NCBI RefSeq assembly: GCF_009758255.1
Contig: NZ_WSEN01000002.1
Location: 308,455 to 372,454 of the forward strand
DNA from: Microbacterium sp. MAH-37
Lineage (GTDB): Bacteria; Actinomycetota; Actinomycetes; Actinomycetales; Microbacteriaceae
Direction of reading: 5' to 3'
Length of the DNA stretch: 64,000 nucleotides
The stretch's first letter is position 1, and every line of letters starts with the position of its first letter. The notes under the pieces are model-generated. The model did not search any database, had not been told where the DNA came from, and was given only the letters and a program-made list of their open reading frames with translations. Made by a program: the position numbers and the translations under genes. Below, piece after piece: positions 45,474-55,310 of the stretch.

Positions 45474-45779
45474 CTAGGACCGCTTCGCCGCGCGTCCCTT
45501 GCGGACCATGCTCATGATCAGCAGCGCGATGATCATCACGAACGCGATCGGCAGTCCGTACAGCGGCAGACCTGCGACGAACGGCCAGATCCCTTGGGCG
45601 AACGCCTCCTGCTCCATGCCGGTTGCCGTGCCGATGATGATCGCGAAGAAGCAGAGCACGGATGCACCGGCGAGACCGAGCGCGGTGTACGCGAGGACCT
45701 TGTCGACGGTCCGGACCGGAAGGTCGGGCACCTCAGGGGTGGGGGTGCCGTCGTTCGGCCGTCTCCGCTGCGCGCTCAT
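45474..45779 (-). CDS. Two-span membrane protein upstream of the XPB operon
   Basis: 101 residues: polar N-terminus then two membrane segments (VLAYTALGLAGASVLCFFAI and LPLYGLPIAFVMIIALLIMS) and a basic end. TAGTCT seven bases before the ATG. It heads a three-gene unit with the XPB partner and XPB. Function unknown. Confidence 0.75.
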   Translation of the reverse strand: MSAQRRRPNDGTPTPEVPDLPVRTVDKVLAYTALGLAGASVLCFFAIIIGTATGMEQEAFAQGIWPFVAGLPLYGLPIAFVMIIALLIMSMVRKGRAAKRS

Positions 45780-45888
45780 CCTTCTCAGACTAGTCCCTGC
45801 TCGCGGCCCCGGCCGCGCTCACCCGGTAGGCTTGAGTGGTCGCGCACCCGCGCGACGTCTTGGTTTTCTCAGCAGAAGAGGTTGTTCG

Positions 45889-46269
45889 ATGCCCACCGGC
45901 AAGGTCAGGTTCTACGACGACGAGAAGGGGTTCGGCTTCATCTCCACGGATGACGGCCAGGACGTCTTCCTGCACGCCTCTGCCCTGCCCGCGGGGGCGG
46001 CCGTGAAGTCCGGCTCCCGGGTGGAGTTCGGGGTCGCCGACGGCAAGCGCGGTCTGCAGGCGCTGTCGGTGCGCGTCCTGGACACCCCGCCGAGCCTGGC
46101 GAAGGCCAAGCGCAAGCCGGCCGACGACATGGCGATCATCGTCGAGGACCTCGTGAAGCTTCTCGACGGCATCGGCGGCGATCTGCGTCACGGCCGGTAT
46201 CCCTCCTCCGCTCAGGGCCGCAAGATCGCGGCTGTGCTCCGCAAGGTCGCTGATGACCTCGACGCCTGA
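45889..46269 (+). CDS. cspB: Cold-shock-domain protein with C-terminal extension
   Basis: 126 residues. N-terminal 65 form a CSD with RNP1 KGFGFIS and RNP2 VFLHAS; the remaining 60 form a Lys/Arg-rich, helical extension seen in the longer actinobacterial CspB. Binds single-stranded nucleic acid. It overlaps the DUF3027 gene by 17 nt. Confidence 0.93.
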   Translation: MPTGKVRFYDDEKGFGFISTDDGQDVFLHASALPAGAAVKSGSRVEFGVADGKRGLQALSVRVLDTPPSLAKAKRKPADDMAIIVEDLVKLLDGIGGDLRHGRYPSSAQGRKIAAVLRKVADDLDA

Positions 46270-46807
46270 GGACCTGGCCACCGCATCCCGTGAACTGGCG
46301 CTCGCCGCGCTGCACGAGATCACCGCGCCCGCGACGGTCGGACCCGCCGCGGGCCACTCGGTCGAGGAGGACGGCGCCGTCTCGCTACGTTTCGAGAACC
46401 GTCTGCCCGGCTATCCCGGCTGGTACTGGACGGTGACCGTCGCTCAGGTCGACGACGCCGAGCCGACCGTGCTCGAGGTCGAGCTGCTGCCCGGTGACGG
46501 CGCGCTGCTGGCCCCGGACTGGGTGCCGTGGGCCGAGCGCCTGGCCGAGTACCGTGCGCATCAGGCGGAGCTGGCCGAGCAGGCCGCCGCCGAGGGCTCC
46601 GAAGAGGATGAGGCGGACGAGGATCTCGACGAGGACGACGCCGACGCTGACCCGGATGATGACGACCTCGACTCCGATGACGACGTGTCCGACCTGCTGC
46701 ACGCGGGTGATCTGGACGGCGTCGACATCGATGAGCTCGACGAGCCGTCCGACGACGAGGAAGCGACCGAGTCGTCCGACGAGGACTCGTCCGACGAGGA
46801 GGAATAG
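46253..46807 (+). CDS. DUF3027 protein with acidic tail
   Basis: 184 residues. The N-terminal 115 carry NRLPGYPGWYWTVTVAQVDD, typical of DUF3027; the last 70 are almost all Asp, Glu and Ser. Frame overlap with cspB suggests coupled translation. The acidic tail suggests contact with a basic partner, possibly the CspB extension; function unknown. Confidence 0.85.
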   Translation: MTSTPEDLATASRELALAALHEITAPATVGPAAGHSVEEDGAVSLRFENRLPGYPGWYWTVTVAQVDDAEPTVLEVELLPGDGALLAPDWVPWAERLAEYRAHQAELAEQAAAEGSEEDEADEDLDEDDADADPDDDDLDSDDDVSDLLHAGDLDGVDIDELDEPSDDEEATESSDEDSSDEEE

Positions 46808-46828
46808 CCGGAACCTGCTCGTTTCGCC

Positions 46829-46866
46829 GAGACCCCGCCTGATTCACGTGAATGAGGCGGGGTCTC
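46829..46866 (+). terminator. Terminator after DUF3027
   Basis: GAGACCCCGCCT pairs with AGGCGGGGTCTC around a loop that is itself the palindrome ATTCACGTGAAT. The following 180 bp up to serC contain nothing I recognise. Confidence 0.8.
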
Positions 46867-47047
46867 TGCGTCTGCGGAGGTCAGCGGCGTCGAGAGGTCA
46901 GCGGCTGCGGAACGCCAGCGGTTGCACCACGCGCGGCCATCACGGTCCGCGCTGCTCCTCGCGCTGCATCTCCCTGCTCGCGCGGCGCAGATACGCGGCG
47001 CGTGAGCAGAAGGGCGCAGCGCGAGGCGCCGGAGAACCGGCCGGAGC

Positions 47048-48962
<1,915 letters not shown>

Positions 48963-49252
48963 TCGAGGTCGCCGCGACCGGGCTGCCGGTCGGCATCGTG
49001 CCTGATCAGAGCTACCTTCAACCTTCATCCCGAGGATTGCCAGGTTCGCAGGGTGACAGAATCGTTATCTTCCGGTAACGTCGTTCGGGTCGTCGGCGAA
49101 GAAGCCCGCCGATGACTGACGTGAAGATCGCCTCCCGGGCTCGTCGTCTTCGCGGAGAACGCACAACGTGCCGCAATGTTTGCGTGCACGACTGACGACT
49201 TGCTGACGAGCCTGCGCTCACCCGAAGCGCGGAGGCGCAGGAGGACCACCTT
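48963..49252 (+). promoter_or_regulatory. 290-bp leader region of the M23 peptidase gene
   Basis: No gene is supported here. A TTATCTT -10-like sequence at about 49062 would give a leader of about 180 nt, with pairings such as GAAGA/TCTTC and CGCCGA-type stems. Leaders of cell-wall peptidase genes in actinobacteria often carry a c-di-AMP riboswitch, but I could not see its conserved blocks. The function is open. Confidence 0.3.
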
Positions 49253-50071
49253 TTGGCCGCAGACATCGCTAAGCCCGACACGACATCTGAACAGCGCACC
49301 CCCGCCAAGCGCGGGGCGAAGCCCAGGACTCGGAACGTGAAGCCGATGCGGACAGTGGCGATCTTCGCCGCCGTCGGCGCGCTCGTCGCAGCAGTCGCCC
49401 TCCCGGCGTACGCGGCGACTTCGACGCCCGCCACAGCGGCGGCGACGTCGCTGCGTCAGGCCGCAGTCGACGACGCGCAGTCGCTCGTCGTGGCATCCGA
49501 GGCGACCGCCGCCCCGATCGCGCGCGGCGACTACTCGGCGACCACCCCCGAGGAGATCGCCAAGGCGAAGGCCGAGGAGGCGGCGAAGAAGCGCGCCGCT
49601 GCTGCCGCTGCGGCGCGCGTCTCCTCTTCCGGCGGCAGCGTGAGCGATGCCGACCTGCAGCTCGTGGCCGCGGGCTCCGGTGAGGTGCGCTATCCGCTTC
49701 CCGCCGGCTCGTACACCGTCAGCCGCACGCTCAGCAGCGGGCACAACGGTGCCGACATGGCCGGCCCTTCCGGCACCCCGATCTTTGCGGCCACCAGCGG
49801 ACGCGTGCGTGTCTCGAGCGAGAGCTACTACGGCTACGGCGTCGCCGTCGTCATCGACGGCGTCGTGGGCGGCAAGCGCGTCTCGACCCTGTACGCGCAC
49901 ATGATCAACGGTTCGCGCGGCGTCTCCGCCGGCCAGACCGTCAGCGCCGGCCAGTTCATCGGCAAGCGCGGCAACACCGGCCGCTCGTACGGTTCGCACC
50001 TGCACTTCGAGGTCGAGATCAACGGCTCGCTCGTCGAGCCGATCGCCTGGCTGCGCGCCAACGCGGGCTGA
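49253..50071 (+). CDS. M23-family peptidoglycan endopeptidase (LytM domain)
   Basis: 272 residues. TTG start with GGAGGAC upstream; a membrane segment or signal (VAIFAAVGALVAAVALPAYA), an Ala/Lys-rich helical spacer, then a C-terminal M23 domain with zinc ligands in SGHNGADMAG and SHLHFEVEING. Cleaves peptide cross-links in the cell wall or activates amidases. Preceded by a long non-coding leader. Confidence 0.88.
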   Translation: MAADIAKPDTTSEQRTPAKRGAKPRTRNVKPMRTVAIFAAVGALVAAVALPAYAATSTPATAAATSLRQAAVDDAQSLVVASEATAAPIARGDYSATTPEEIAKAKAEEAAKKRAAAAAAARVSSSGGSVSDADLQLVAAGSGEVRYPLPAGSYTVSRTLSSGHNGADMAGPSGTPIFAATSGRVRVSSESYYGYGVAVVIDGVVGGKRVSTLYAHMINGSRGVSAGQTVSAGQFIGKRGNTGRSYGSHLHFEVEINGSLVEPIAWLRANAG

Positions 50072-50127
50072 GCCGACACGCCACCGGGCGTTCACCGCGA
50101 TTTCGCCCGGGCGTGTCGCGCATGCGT

Positions 50128-50133
50128 TAGCCT
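50128..50133 (+). promoter_or_regulatory. -10 element (TAGCCT) with overlapping CCTGAA/TTCAGG dyad
   Basis: TAGCCT would start a transcript near 50140. CCTGAA (50131-50136) and TTCAGG (50147-50152) form an inverted repeat across the start site, a possible operator or RNA stem. Confidence 0.5.
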
Positions 50134-50164
50134 GAACCCGTCGTCGTTCAGGCAGGAGAAGCCG

Positions 50165-50278
50165 ATGGAGCTGCAACCGCGCATCCGCACCATGGATGCT
50201 CTCGGTCGTCTGGTCCTTCGCCATCTGCCGGATGGATGCCTCGGTGCTGCCGAGCCTGAAAGGCGCTGTCTCTGCTGA
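50165..50278 (+). CDS. 37-residue short ORF ending inside a terminator (candidate leader peptide)
   Basis: MELQPRIRTMDALGRLVLRH begins the frame, which ends PERRCLC. AGGAG lies six bases before the ATG, a strong ribosome site. The stop codon falls within the terminator hairpin at 50260-50292, and the HNH endonuclease gene follows. This layout is that of a translated attenuator or of a short mRNA. No homology is recognised. Confidence 0.45.
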   Translation: MELQPRIRTMDALGRLVLRHLPDGCLGAAEPERRCLC

Positions 50279-50292
50279 GACGGCGCCTTTTT
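50260..50292 (+). terminator. Rho-independent terminator between short ORF and HNH gene
   Basis: AAGGCGC pairs with GCGCCTT, extended by TCTC/GAGA in the upper stem, followed by TTTTT. One of the few classic T-tailed terminators in the window. Confidence 0.85.
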
Positions 50293-50378
50293 CGCATCCT
50301 CCGGTCGACTGCTGTCCGCACGGCGTCGTGTGAGTCGAGAGTGCCGGGAAGCCATCCCGGCGGATCGAGAGGATGACG

Positions 50379-50876
50379 ATGCGCACACTGGTACTGAACG
50401 CCGGATACGAGCCGCTCGCGGTGGTCTCGTTCAAGAGAGCCCTTGTCCTGGTCATGAACGACAAGGCCACGATCATCGAGCGTGTGGAGGGCGATCCCGT
50501 CTGGGCCTCTCACGGCTCCTACGATCGCCCCGCGGTGATCATCCTCTCCAGATACGTGCGCGTGCCGCTCTCGCGCCGCGTCCCGGTCACCAGACGCGGT
50601 GTGCTGCGCCGGGACAGCCACCGGTGCGGGTACTGCGGCAAGGCGGCCTCGACCATCGACCACGTCATGCCGCGCTCGCGCGGAGGGATGGATTCGTGGG
50701 AGAACCTCGTGGCCTGCTGCCTGCGCTGCAACAACGTCAAGAGCGACCGCACCCCGCAGGAGATGGGCTGGGAGCTGCGCAGCACGCCGCGCCCGCCGCA
50801 CGGCACAGCGTGGACGGTGCGAGGCACCGAACGCAGCGACCCGTGCTGGGAGCCGTACCTGGCTCTGGCTGCTTAG
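50379..50876 (+). CDS. HNH endonuclease
   Basis: 165 residues. N-terminal block MRTLVLNAGYEPLAVVSFKR is typical of this actinobacterial HNH group; the nuclease core is CGYCGKAASTIDHVMPRS, then N and CCLRCNNVKSD. GAGAGG lies six bases before the ATG at 50379; an in-frame ATG two codons earlier is too close to it. Biological role unknown. A short ORF with a terminator precedes it. Confidence 0.88.
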   Translation: MRTLVLNAGYEPLAVVSFKRALVLVMNDKATIIERVEGDPVWASHGSYDRPAVIILSRYVRVPLSRRVPVTRRGVLRRDSHRCGYCGKAASTIDHVMPRSRGGMDSWENLVACCLRCNNVKSDRTPQEMGWELRSTPRPPHGTAWTVRGTERSDPCWEPYLALAA

Positions 50877-51030
50877 GAGGCTGGTGCGGGGACGCCGCCT
50901 GCGGCGGCGCGTGCCCTCGCGTCCCCATCGCGCCCTCCACGCGCCGCGGGGTCGTGGGCTTGTCGCGTTGCGCGGAAGGGCGGCGCGCGGAGCCTCCTGC
51001 GCGACGGGGCCCCGGCTGACGAGCGGTGTA
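50877..51030. other. GC-rich intergenic stretch with long-range pairing
   Basis: No gene is supported. AGGAGGCT (50875-50882) is complementary to AGCCTCCT (50991-50998), and GGGGACGC to GCGTCCCC (about 50894-50922), so the HNH transcript could fold over about 120 nt here. Confidence 0.4.
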
Positions 51031-51077
51031 GAACGCGCAAATGGGGCCACCCTCCGGGCGGCCCCATTTGCGCGTTC
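51031..51077 (-). terminator. 18-bp perfect hairpin at the 3' end of tRNA-Arg
   Basis: GAACGCGCAAATGGGGCC (51031-51048) and its exact complement (51060-51077) lie one base from the tRNA end and probably terminate it, and may also end the HNH transcript from the other side. Confidence 0.8.
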
Positions 51078-51078
51078 G

Positions 51079-51152
51079 TGCCCTCGACAGGATTCGAACC
51101 TGCGACCTGCCCTTTAGGAGAGGGCTGCTCTATCCGGCTGAGCTACGAAGGC
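51079..51152 (-). tRNA. tRNA-Arg(CCU)
   Basis: Acceptor GCCTTCG/CGAGGGC, D arm GCTC/GAGC, anticodon loop CTCCTAA (CCT), T arm GCAGG/CCTGT with TTCGAAT, discriminator A. 74 nt, no intron, CCA not encoded. Confidence 0.96.
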
Positions 51153-51232
51153 GCGGAACAAGTCTAGACGGCTCGCGGCACGAGAAAGGCCCGGCACCTG
51201 CTGGCAGCGGATCCCGGGCCCTTCGCCGTGCT

Positions 51233-51577
51233 TCAGTGCGCGGCGCGGTACGCCTCGACGACCTCCGCGGAGATGCGCCCGCGCTCGGACACCTTGTAGC
51301 CGTTCGCTCCCGCCCACTCGCGGATCGCCGCGGTGTCGGAGTTGCGGGGCGCGCTCCGGCGCGTCGTCGCGGTGCGGCCGGTGCCTGCGGAACCCGCGCG
51401 GCGGCCCGCCTGGATGTACGGCGCGAGAGCGGCGTGGAACTCCTCCGCGTGCGCGTCGTTCAGATCGATCTCGTAGGCGATGCCGCCGACCGAGAAATGG
51501 ATGGTTTCGCCGTCGCCGACCTCGAGCAGGGTTCCGTCGATATCGTCGACCAACTGATGCACAATTCTTCGAGCCAT
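51233..51577 (-). CDS. lsr2: Lsr2-family nucleoid-associated protein
   Basis: 114 residues. N-terminal dimerisation domain (VDDIDGTLLEVGDGETIHFS, YEIDLN), flexible linker, C-terminal DNA-binding IREWAGANGYKVSERGRIS with the RGR AT-hook-like loop. Silences AT-rich, often horizontally acquired DNA by bridging. Confidence 0.95.
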   Translation of the reverse strand: MARRIVHQLVDDIDGTLLEVGDGETIHFSVGGIAYEIDLNDAHAEEFHAALAPYIQAGRRAGSAGTGRTATTRRSAPRNSDTAAIREWAGANGYKVSERGRISAEVVEAYRAAH

Positions 51578-51629
51578 GCCGTCAAACGTAAAGGAGGGAA
51601 TTCATCACCGCAAGAATTCCCATCGCGTT

Positions 51630-52484
51630 TCACGGAAGAAGATTCGCGCGTCGCGCCCGTGCGACGGCGGAATGACGCGTGGAGGCGTCGAGTTTCGACA
51701 TCGCGGTGCCCAGATATGCCTTCACCGTTCCTTCTCGAAGTCCCAATTGTGCGGCGATCTCCGCATTCGTCGAACCGAGTGCGGCACACGAGAGCACATC
51801 GATTTCCCGGGGTGACAGATGCACCGTCGGAATGGGGGAGGTGAGCGGCGGAAGCGTGTCACCGGTGAGCGCGAGCAGACGCCTCTCCACCCCGGCGATG
51901 CGCTCGCGCAGCTGCGTGTCTTCGACGGAGGCGGCGACGCTGCGGAGCTCCGCGAAGCTCTCGCGCAGCTCCTCCTTCTGAGAAGGGGCGAGATCCGCGG
52001 GCGCCGAAAGCGACGCGATACGCCTCTCCACCTCATCCCGGATGCGCAGCTCGCTGGAGAGCGACTGAGCGACCGTCATCGCCGGTGCCGTCGTGATACC
52101 GCCGATCTGGAACTCGTCCCACGCACCCGCGTAGAGCACTCCCCGAGGGCGACCGCCGACGACGATCGGCACCGCCAGCAGAGTGCGCAGTCCCTCTCCC
52201 AGGACGAACATGTCGTAGTCATGGGTGATCTGCTGCGACGTCCGATAGTTGTTGGTCATCCGCGGGCGCAGTTCGGTCATCGCGCGGCCGCCGAGTCCGC
52301 GATCCGGGCGTACGCGGAGGCCGTCCAGGCTGCGCGTGCGGTTGCCCACGATCGTCGTGACCGAGACGACGCCGCTCTCGACGAGGCCTCCGAACGCGAC
52401 AGGGAAGCGGGTACGGCGGGAGAGCTCGCGCACCGCGCCGGCGACGAGTTGCTCTTCGGACTCCAACGTGGAAGTCGTGTTCAC
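51630..52484 (-). CDS. GAF-domain LuxR-type transcriptional regulator
   Basis: 284 residues: N-terminal GAF-like sensor (VAFGGLVESGVVSVT, LLAVPIVVGGRPRGVLYAG), helical linker, C-terminal LuxR HTH (LSPREIDVLSCAALGSTNAE then GTVKAYLGTAMSKLD). It is divergent from the DUF485-actP pair, so it most likely regulates acetate uptake. Confidence 0.85.
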   Translation of the reverse strand: MNTTSTLESEEQLVAGAVRELSRRTRFPVAFGGLVESGVVSVTTIVGNRTRSLDGLRVRPDRGLGGRAMTELRPRMTNNYRTSQQITHDYDMFVLGEGLRTLLAVPIVVGGRPRGVLYAGAWDEFQIGGITTAPAMTVAQSLSSELRIRDEVERRIASLSAPADLAPSQKEELRESFAELRSVAASVEDTQLRERIAGVERRLLALTGDTLPPLTSPIPTVHLSPREIDVLSCAALGSTNAEIAAQLGLREGTVKAYLGTAMSKLDASTRHSAVARARRANLLP

Positions 52485-52594
52485 CGAGTACCAACTTTCG
52501 GGGGTGACGGCACCGTTGCCCCCTTTCGTAGCGTCGACCCTATCACCCGTGCGGCGCGCACGTGCGTGCCAGTGACATGCGGCAAGGAGGCCTC

Positions 52595-52942
52595 ATGACA
52601 GATCTGAATGACCCCGTTCCCCCGGACGGGATCGACTACATCGCGGTGCAGGAATCGGAGCGGTTCCGGACATTGAAGAAGACGCAGCGGTCGTTCATCT
52701 TCCCGCTCGCAGCATTCTTCCTCATCTGGTACTTCGCCTATGTGCTGCTCGCCGCTTTCGCGACCGACTTCATGAGTCAGCGCGTCTGGGGCGACATCAC
52801 CGTCGGCCTGCTGTTCGGACTCGGTCAATTCGTCACCACATTCGTGATCACGATGTGGTACGTCTCCTTCGCCAACAAGCGGCTCGATCCGCAGGCGTCG
52901 GAGATCAGGGAAGAACTCGAGAAGGTGCAGGCAGAGGCATGA
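52595..52942 (+). CDS. DUF485 membrane protein, ActP partner
   Basis: 115 residues with two membrane segments (FPLAAFFLIWYFAYVLLAAF and LFGLGQFVTTFVITMWYVSF), the YjcH-like family that accompanies acetate permeases. AAGGAGG precedes the ATG at 52595. Stop overlaps actP by 4 nt. Confidence 0.9.
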   Translation: MTDLNDPVPPDGIDYIAVQESERFRTLKKTQRSFIFPLAAFFLIWYFAYVLLAAFATDFMSQRVWGDITVGLLFGLGQFVTTFVITMWYVSFANKRLDPQASEIREELEKVQAEA

Positions 52943-54555
52943 TCATCCATTCCGCCGTCTCCACGGCCGAGAACAATCCCGTCCTGAACATCGCGATCTT
53001 CGGTGCATTCGTCGCGGTCACGCTGTTCATCGTGATCCGGGCGAGCCGCAACAACAAGACCGCCGCGGACTATTACGCGGCGGGGCGCTCGTTCAGCGGC
53101 CCGCAGAACGGATTCGCGATCGCCGGTGACTATCTGTCCGCGGCGTCCTTCCTCGGCATCTGCGGCGCCATCGCCGTGAACGGCTACGACGGGTTCCTGT
53201 ATTCGATCGGATTCCTCGTCGCCTGGCTGGTCGCCCTGCTCCTGGTCGCGGAGATGATGCGCAACACCGGCAAGTTCACGATGGCCGACGTGCTCTCGTT
53301 CCGCCTCAAGCAGCGCCCTGTGCGCATGGCCGCGGCGATCACGACCCTCGCGGTCTGCTTCTTCTACCTGCTCGCGCAGATGGCCGGCGCGGGCGGCCTC
53401 GTGTCGCTGCTGCTCGGCATCGACAGCAAGGTCGGTCAGTCGATCGTCATCGCCGTGGTCGGCGTGCTGATGATCGTCTACGTGCTGATCGGCGGGATGA
53501 AGGGCACCACGTGGGTGCAGATCGTGAAGGCCGTGCTGCTCATCGCCGGCGCGATCGCCATGACGATCTGGGTCCTCGCGCTGAACGGCTTCAACCTGAA
53601 CACGCTGCTCGAGTCGGCCGTCGCCGAGGCTCCGGCGGGCGACAAGATCCTCGGACCCGGCCTGCAGTACGGGGCGAACCCGATCGACTTCCTGTCGCTC
53701 GGTATGGCTCTCGTGCTCGGCACTGCCGGCCTGCCGCACGTGCTGATGCGTTTCTACACGGTCCCCACCGCGAAGGAGGCCCGTCGCTCGGTCGTCTGGG
53801 CGATCTGGCTGATCGGCCTCTTCTACCTGCTGACCCTGGTGCTCGGCTACGGCGCCGGCGCTCTGGTCGGTCCTGAGACGATCCTGGCGGCACCCGGCGG
53901 CGTGAACTCGGCGGCGCCGCTGCTGGCCCAGGCGCTCGGCGGGCCGATCCTGATGGGCTTCATCTCCGCGGTGGCCTTCGCGACGATCCTCGCGGTCGTC
54001 GCCGGCCTCACGATCACGGCGGCGGCCTCGTTCGCGCACGACATCTACGCGAACGTCATCAAGCGCGGCAAGAACGGCGACGGCGCCTCCGACCCGAACG
54101 GCGAGGTGAAGGTCGCACGCCGCACGGTGATCGTGATCGGCATCGTGGCCATCGTCGGCGGCATCGGCGCCCAGAGCCAGAACATCGCGTTCCTGGTCGC
54201 GCTCGCCTTCGCCGTCGCCGCGTCGGCGAACCTGCCGACCATCCTGTACTCGCTGTTCTGGAAGAGGTTCAACACGCGTGGTGCGGTCTGGAGCATGTAC
54301 GGCGGCCTGATCGCCGCGATCGGACTGATCGTCATCTCGCCGGTGTTCTCCGGGTCCGAGAAGTCGATGATCCCCGGTATCGACATCGCGATCTTCCCGC
54401 TGAACAACCCCGGCATCATCTCGATCCCGCTCGGGTTCCTCCTCGGCTGGCTGGGCACGGTCACGTCGAAGGCCGCGGAGTCGCGCACGCTGGCGGCTGA
54501 GATGGAGGTGCGCTCGCTCACCGGCTTCGGAGCCGAGAAGGCGGTGGAGCACTAG
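52939..54555 (+). CDS. actP: Cation/acetate symporter ActP (SSS family)
   Basis: 538 residues, about 13 membrane segments. AADYYAAGRSFSGPQNGFAI, GDYLSAASFLGICGAIA and the LGTAGLPHVLMRFYTV block are typical of ActP. It imports acetate and other short monocarboxylates with Na+. Coupled to DUF485 by ATGA. Confidence 0.94.
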   Translation: MIIHSAVSTAENNPVLNIAIFGAFVAVTLFIVIRASRNNKTAADYYAAGRSFSGPQNGFAIAGDYLSAASFLGICGAIAVNGYDGFLYSIGFLVAWLVALLLVAEMMRNTGKFTMADVLSFRLKQRPVRMAAAITTLAVCFFYLLAQMAGAGGLVSLLLGIDSKVGQSIVIAVVGVLMIVYVLIGGMKGTTWVQIVKAVLLIAGAIAMTIWVLALNGFNLNTLLESAVAEAPAGDKILGPGLQYGANPIDFLSLGMALVLGTAGLPHVLMRFYTVPTAKEARRSVVWAIWLIGLFYLLTLVLGYGAGALVGPETILAAPGGVNSAAPLLAQALGGPILMGFISAVAFATILAVVAGLTITAAASFAHDIYANVIKRGKNGDGASDPNGEVKVARRTVIVIGIVAIVGGIGAQSQNIAFLVALAFAVAASANLPTILYSLFWKRFNTRGAVWSMYGGLIAAIGLIVISPVFSGSEKSMIPGIDIAIFPLNNPGIISIPLGFLLGWLGTVTSKAAESRTLAAEMEVRSLTGFGAEKAVEH

Positions 54556-54607
54556 ATCCCCACGCCCACGCGGACCCCGGCGGCCTACACGCCGGGGTCC
54601 GCGTCGT

Positions 54608-55132
54608 TCAGGAGGCGGCCGCCTGGCGCTCGAGATCGAGCAGGAACCGCTTGCGCTCGGGGCGCGCGCCGTAGTGGCCCGGCGTCCCGTCGGAGCGGAT
54701 CACCCGGTGCACGGGCACGACGATCGAGAACGGCGTGTTCCGGCAGGCGGTGCCGACCGCACGTGCAGCACCAGGGCTTCCCGCAAGCACGGCGACCTCG
54801 CCGTAGCTGAGCGTCTCGCCCCACGGGATGGTGCAGATCGCCTGCAGTGCGGCACGCGGGAAGCCGTCGATCAGCCGCCAGTCCAGCCGCACGCTCTCGT
54901 CGAACCGGATCGGCTCTCCTTCGAAGTACCGGTCCAGCAGGTGGGCGAGCTCGTCGGCTGCGCCGGGATCGGGATGCGGCATCTGGTGCAGGCGCTGGGA
55001 GATGTCGTCGAGCAGCCAGGGCGCCTGAGGGTCGACGGACTCGGAGAGATCGAGGGAGATGAGCCCCTCGTCGGAGAAGACGGTGAGCGCGTCGCCGAAC
55101 GGCGTCGGTGCGAAGTCGTAGCGGAACGTCAT
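54608..55132 (-). CDS. Ogt-like alkyltransferase-like protein with PVHR in place of PCHR
   Basis: 174 residues with the complete methylguanine-DNA methyltransferase fold: DELAHLLDRYFEG, IPWGETLSYGEVAVLAG (recognition helix side), AVGTACRNTP. The active-site motif, normally PCHRV, reads PVHRV (Val141; codon GTG), so it cannot accept an alkyl group there. Cys100 and Cys130 are elsewhere. This is the pattern of alkyltransferase-like proteins that bind O6-alkylguanine and pass it to excision repair. Confidence 0.85.
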   Translation of the reverse strand: MTFRYDFAPTPFGDALTVFSDEGLISLDLSESVDPQAPWLLDDISQRLHQMPHPDPGAADELAHLLDRYFEGEPIRFDESVRLDWRLIDGFPRAALQAICTIPWGETLSYGEVAVLAGSPGAARAVGTACRNTPFSIVVPVHRVIRSDGTPGHYGARPERKRFLLDLERQAAAS

Positions 55133-55310
55133 GGCTCCATCCTGTCGTCGGGCGGCGGACGGCGCGCGGGTCCGTCCCGCGGCATCCTCGGTCTCTGTGG
55201 AGCAGTCGTCGCGGAATCCGGCCTGTGCAGTGCGGGTCGACTTCCCGCGAATGCCGGGAAACCGGCCGGGGATACCAGCGCGGGCGCGCGGCGCGCTTAG
55301 TCTGTGACGT

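Noticed and set aside
48963..49252. Clear c-di-AMP (ydaO/yuaA) riboswitch before the M23 gene
   Set aside because: The conserved sequence blocks I know for that class are not visible, so it was not annotated as a riboswitch.
50599..51117. Plus-strand frame ending SCPRQDSNLRPAL
   Set aside because: It overlaps the HNH gene in another frame and its end is a translated tRNA-Arg, another common artefact.
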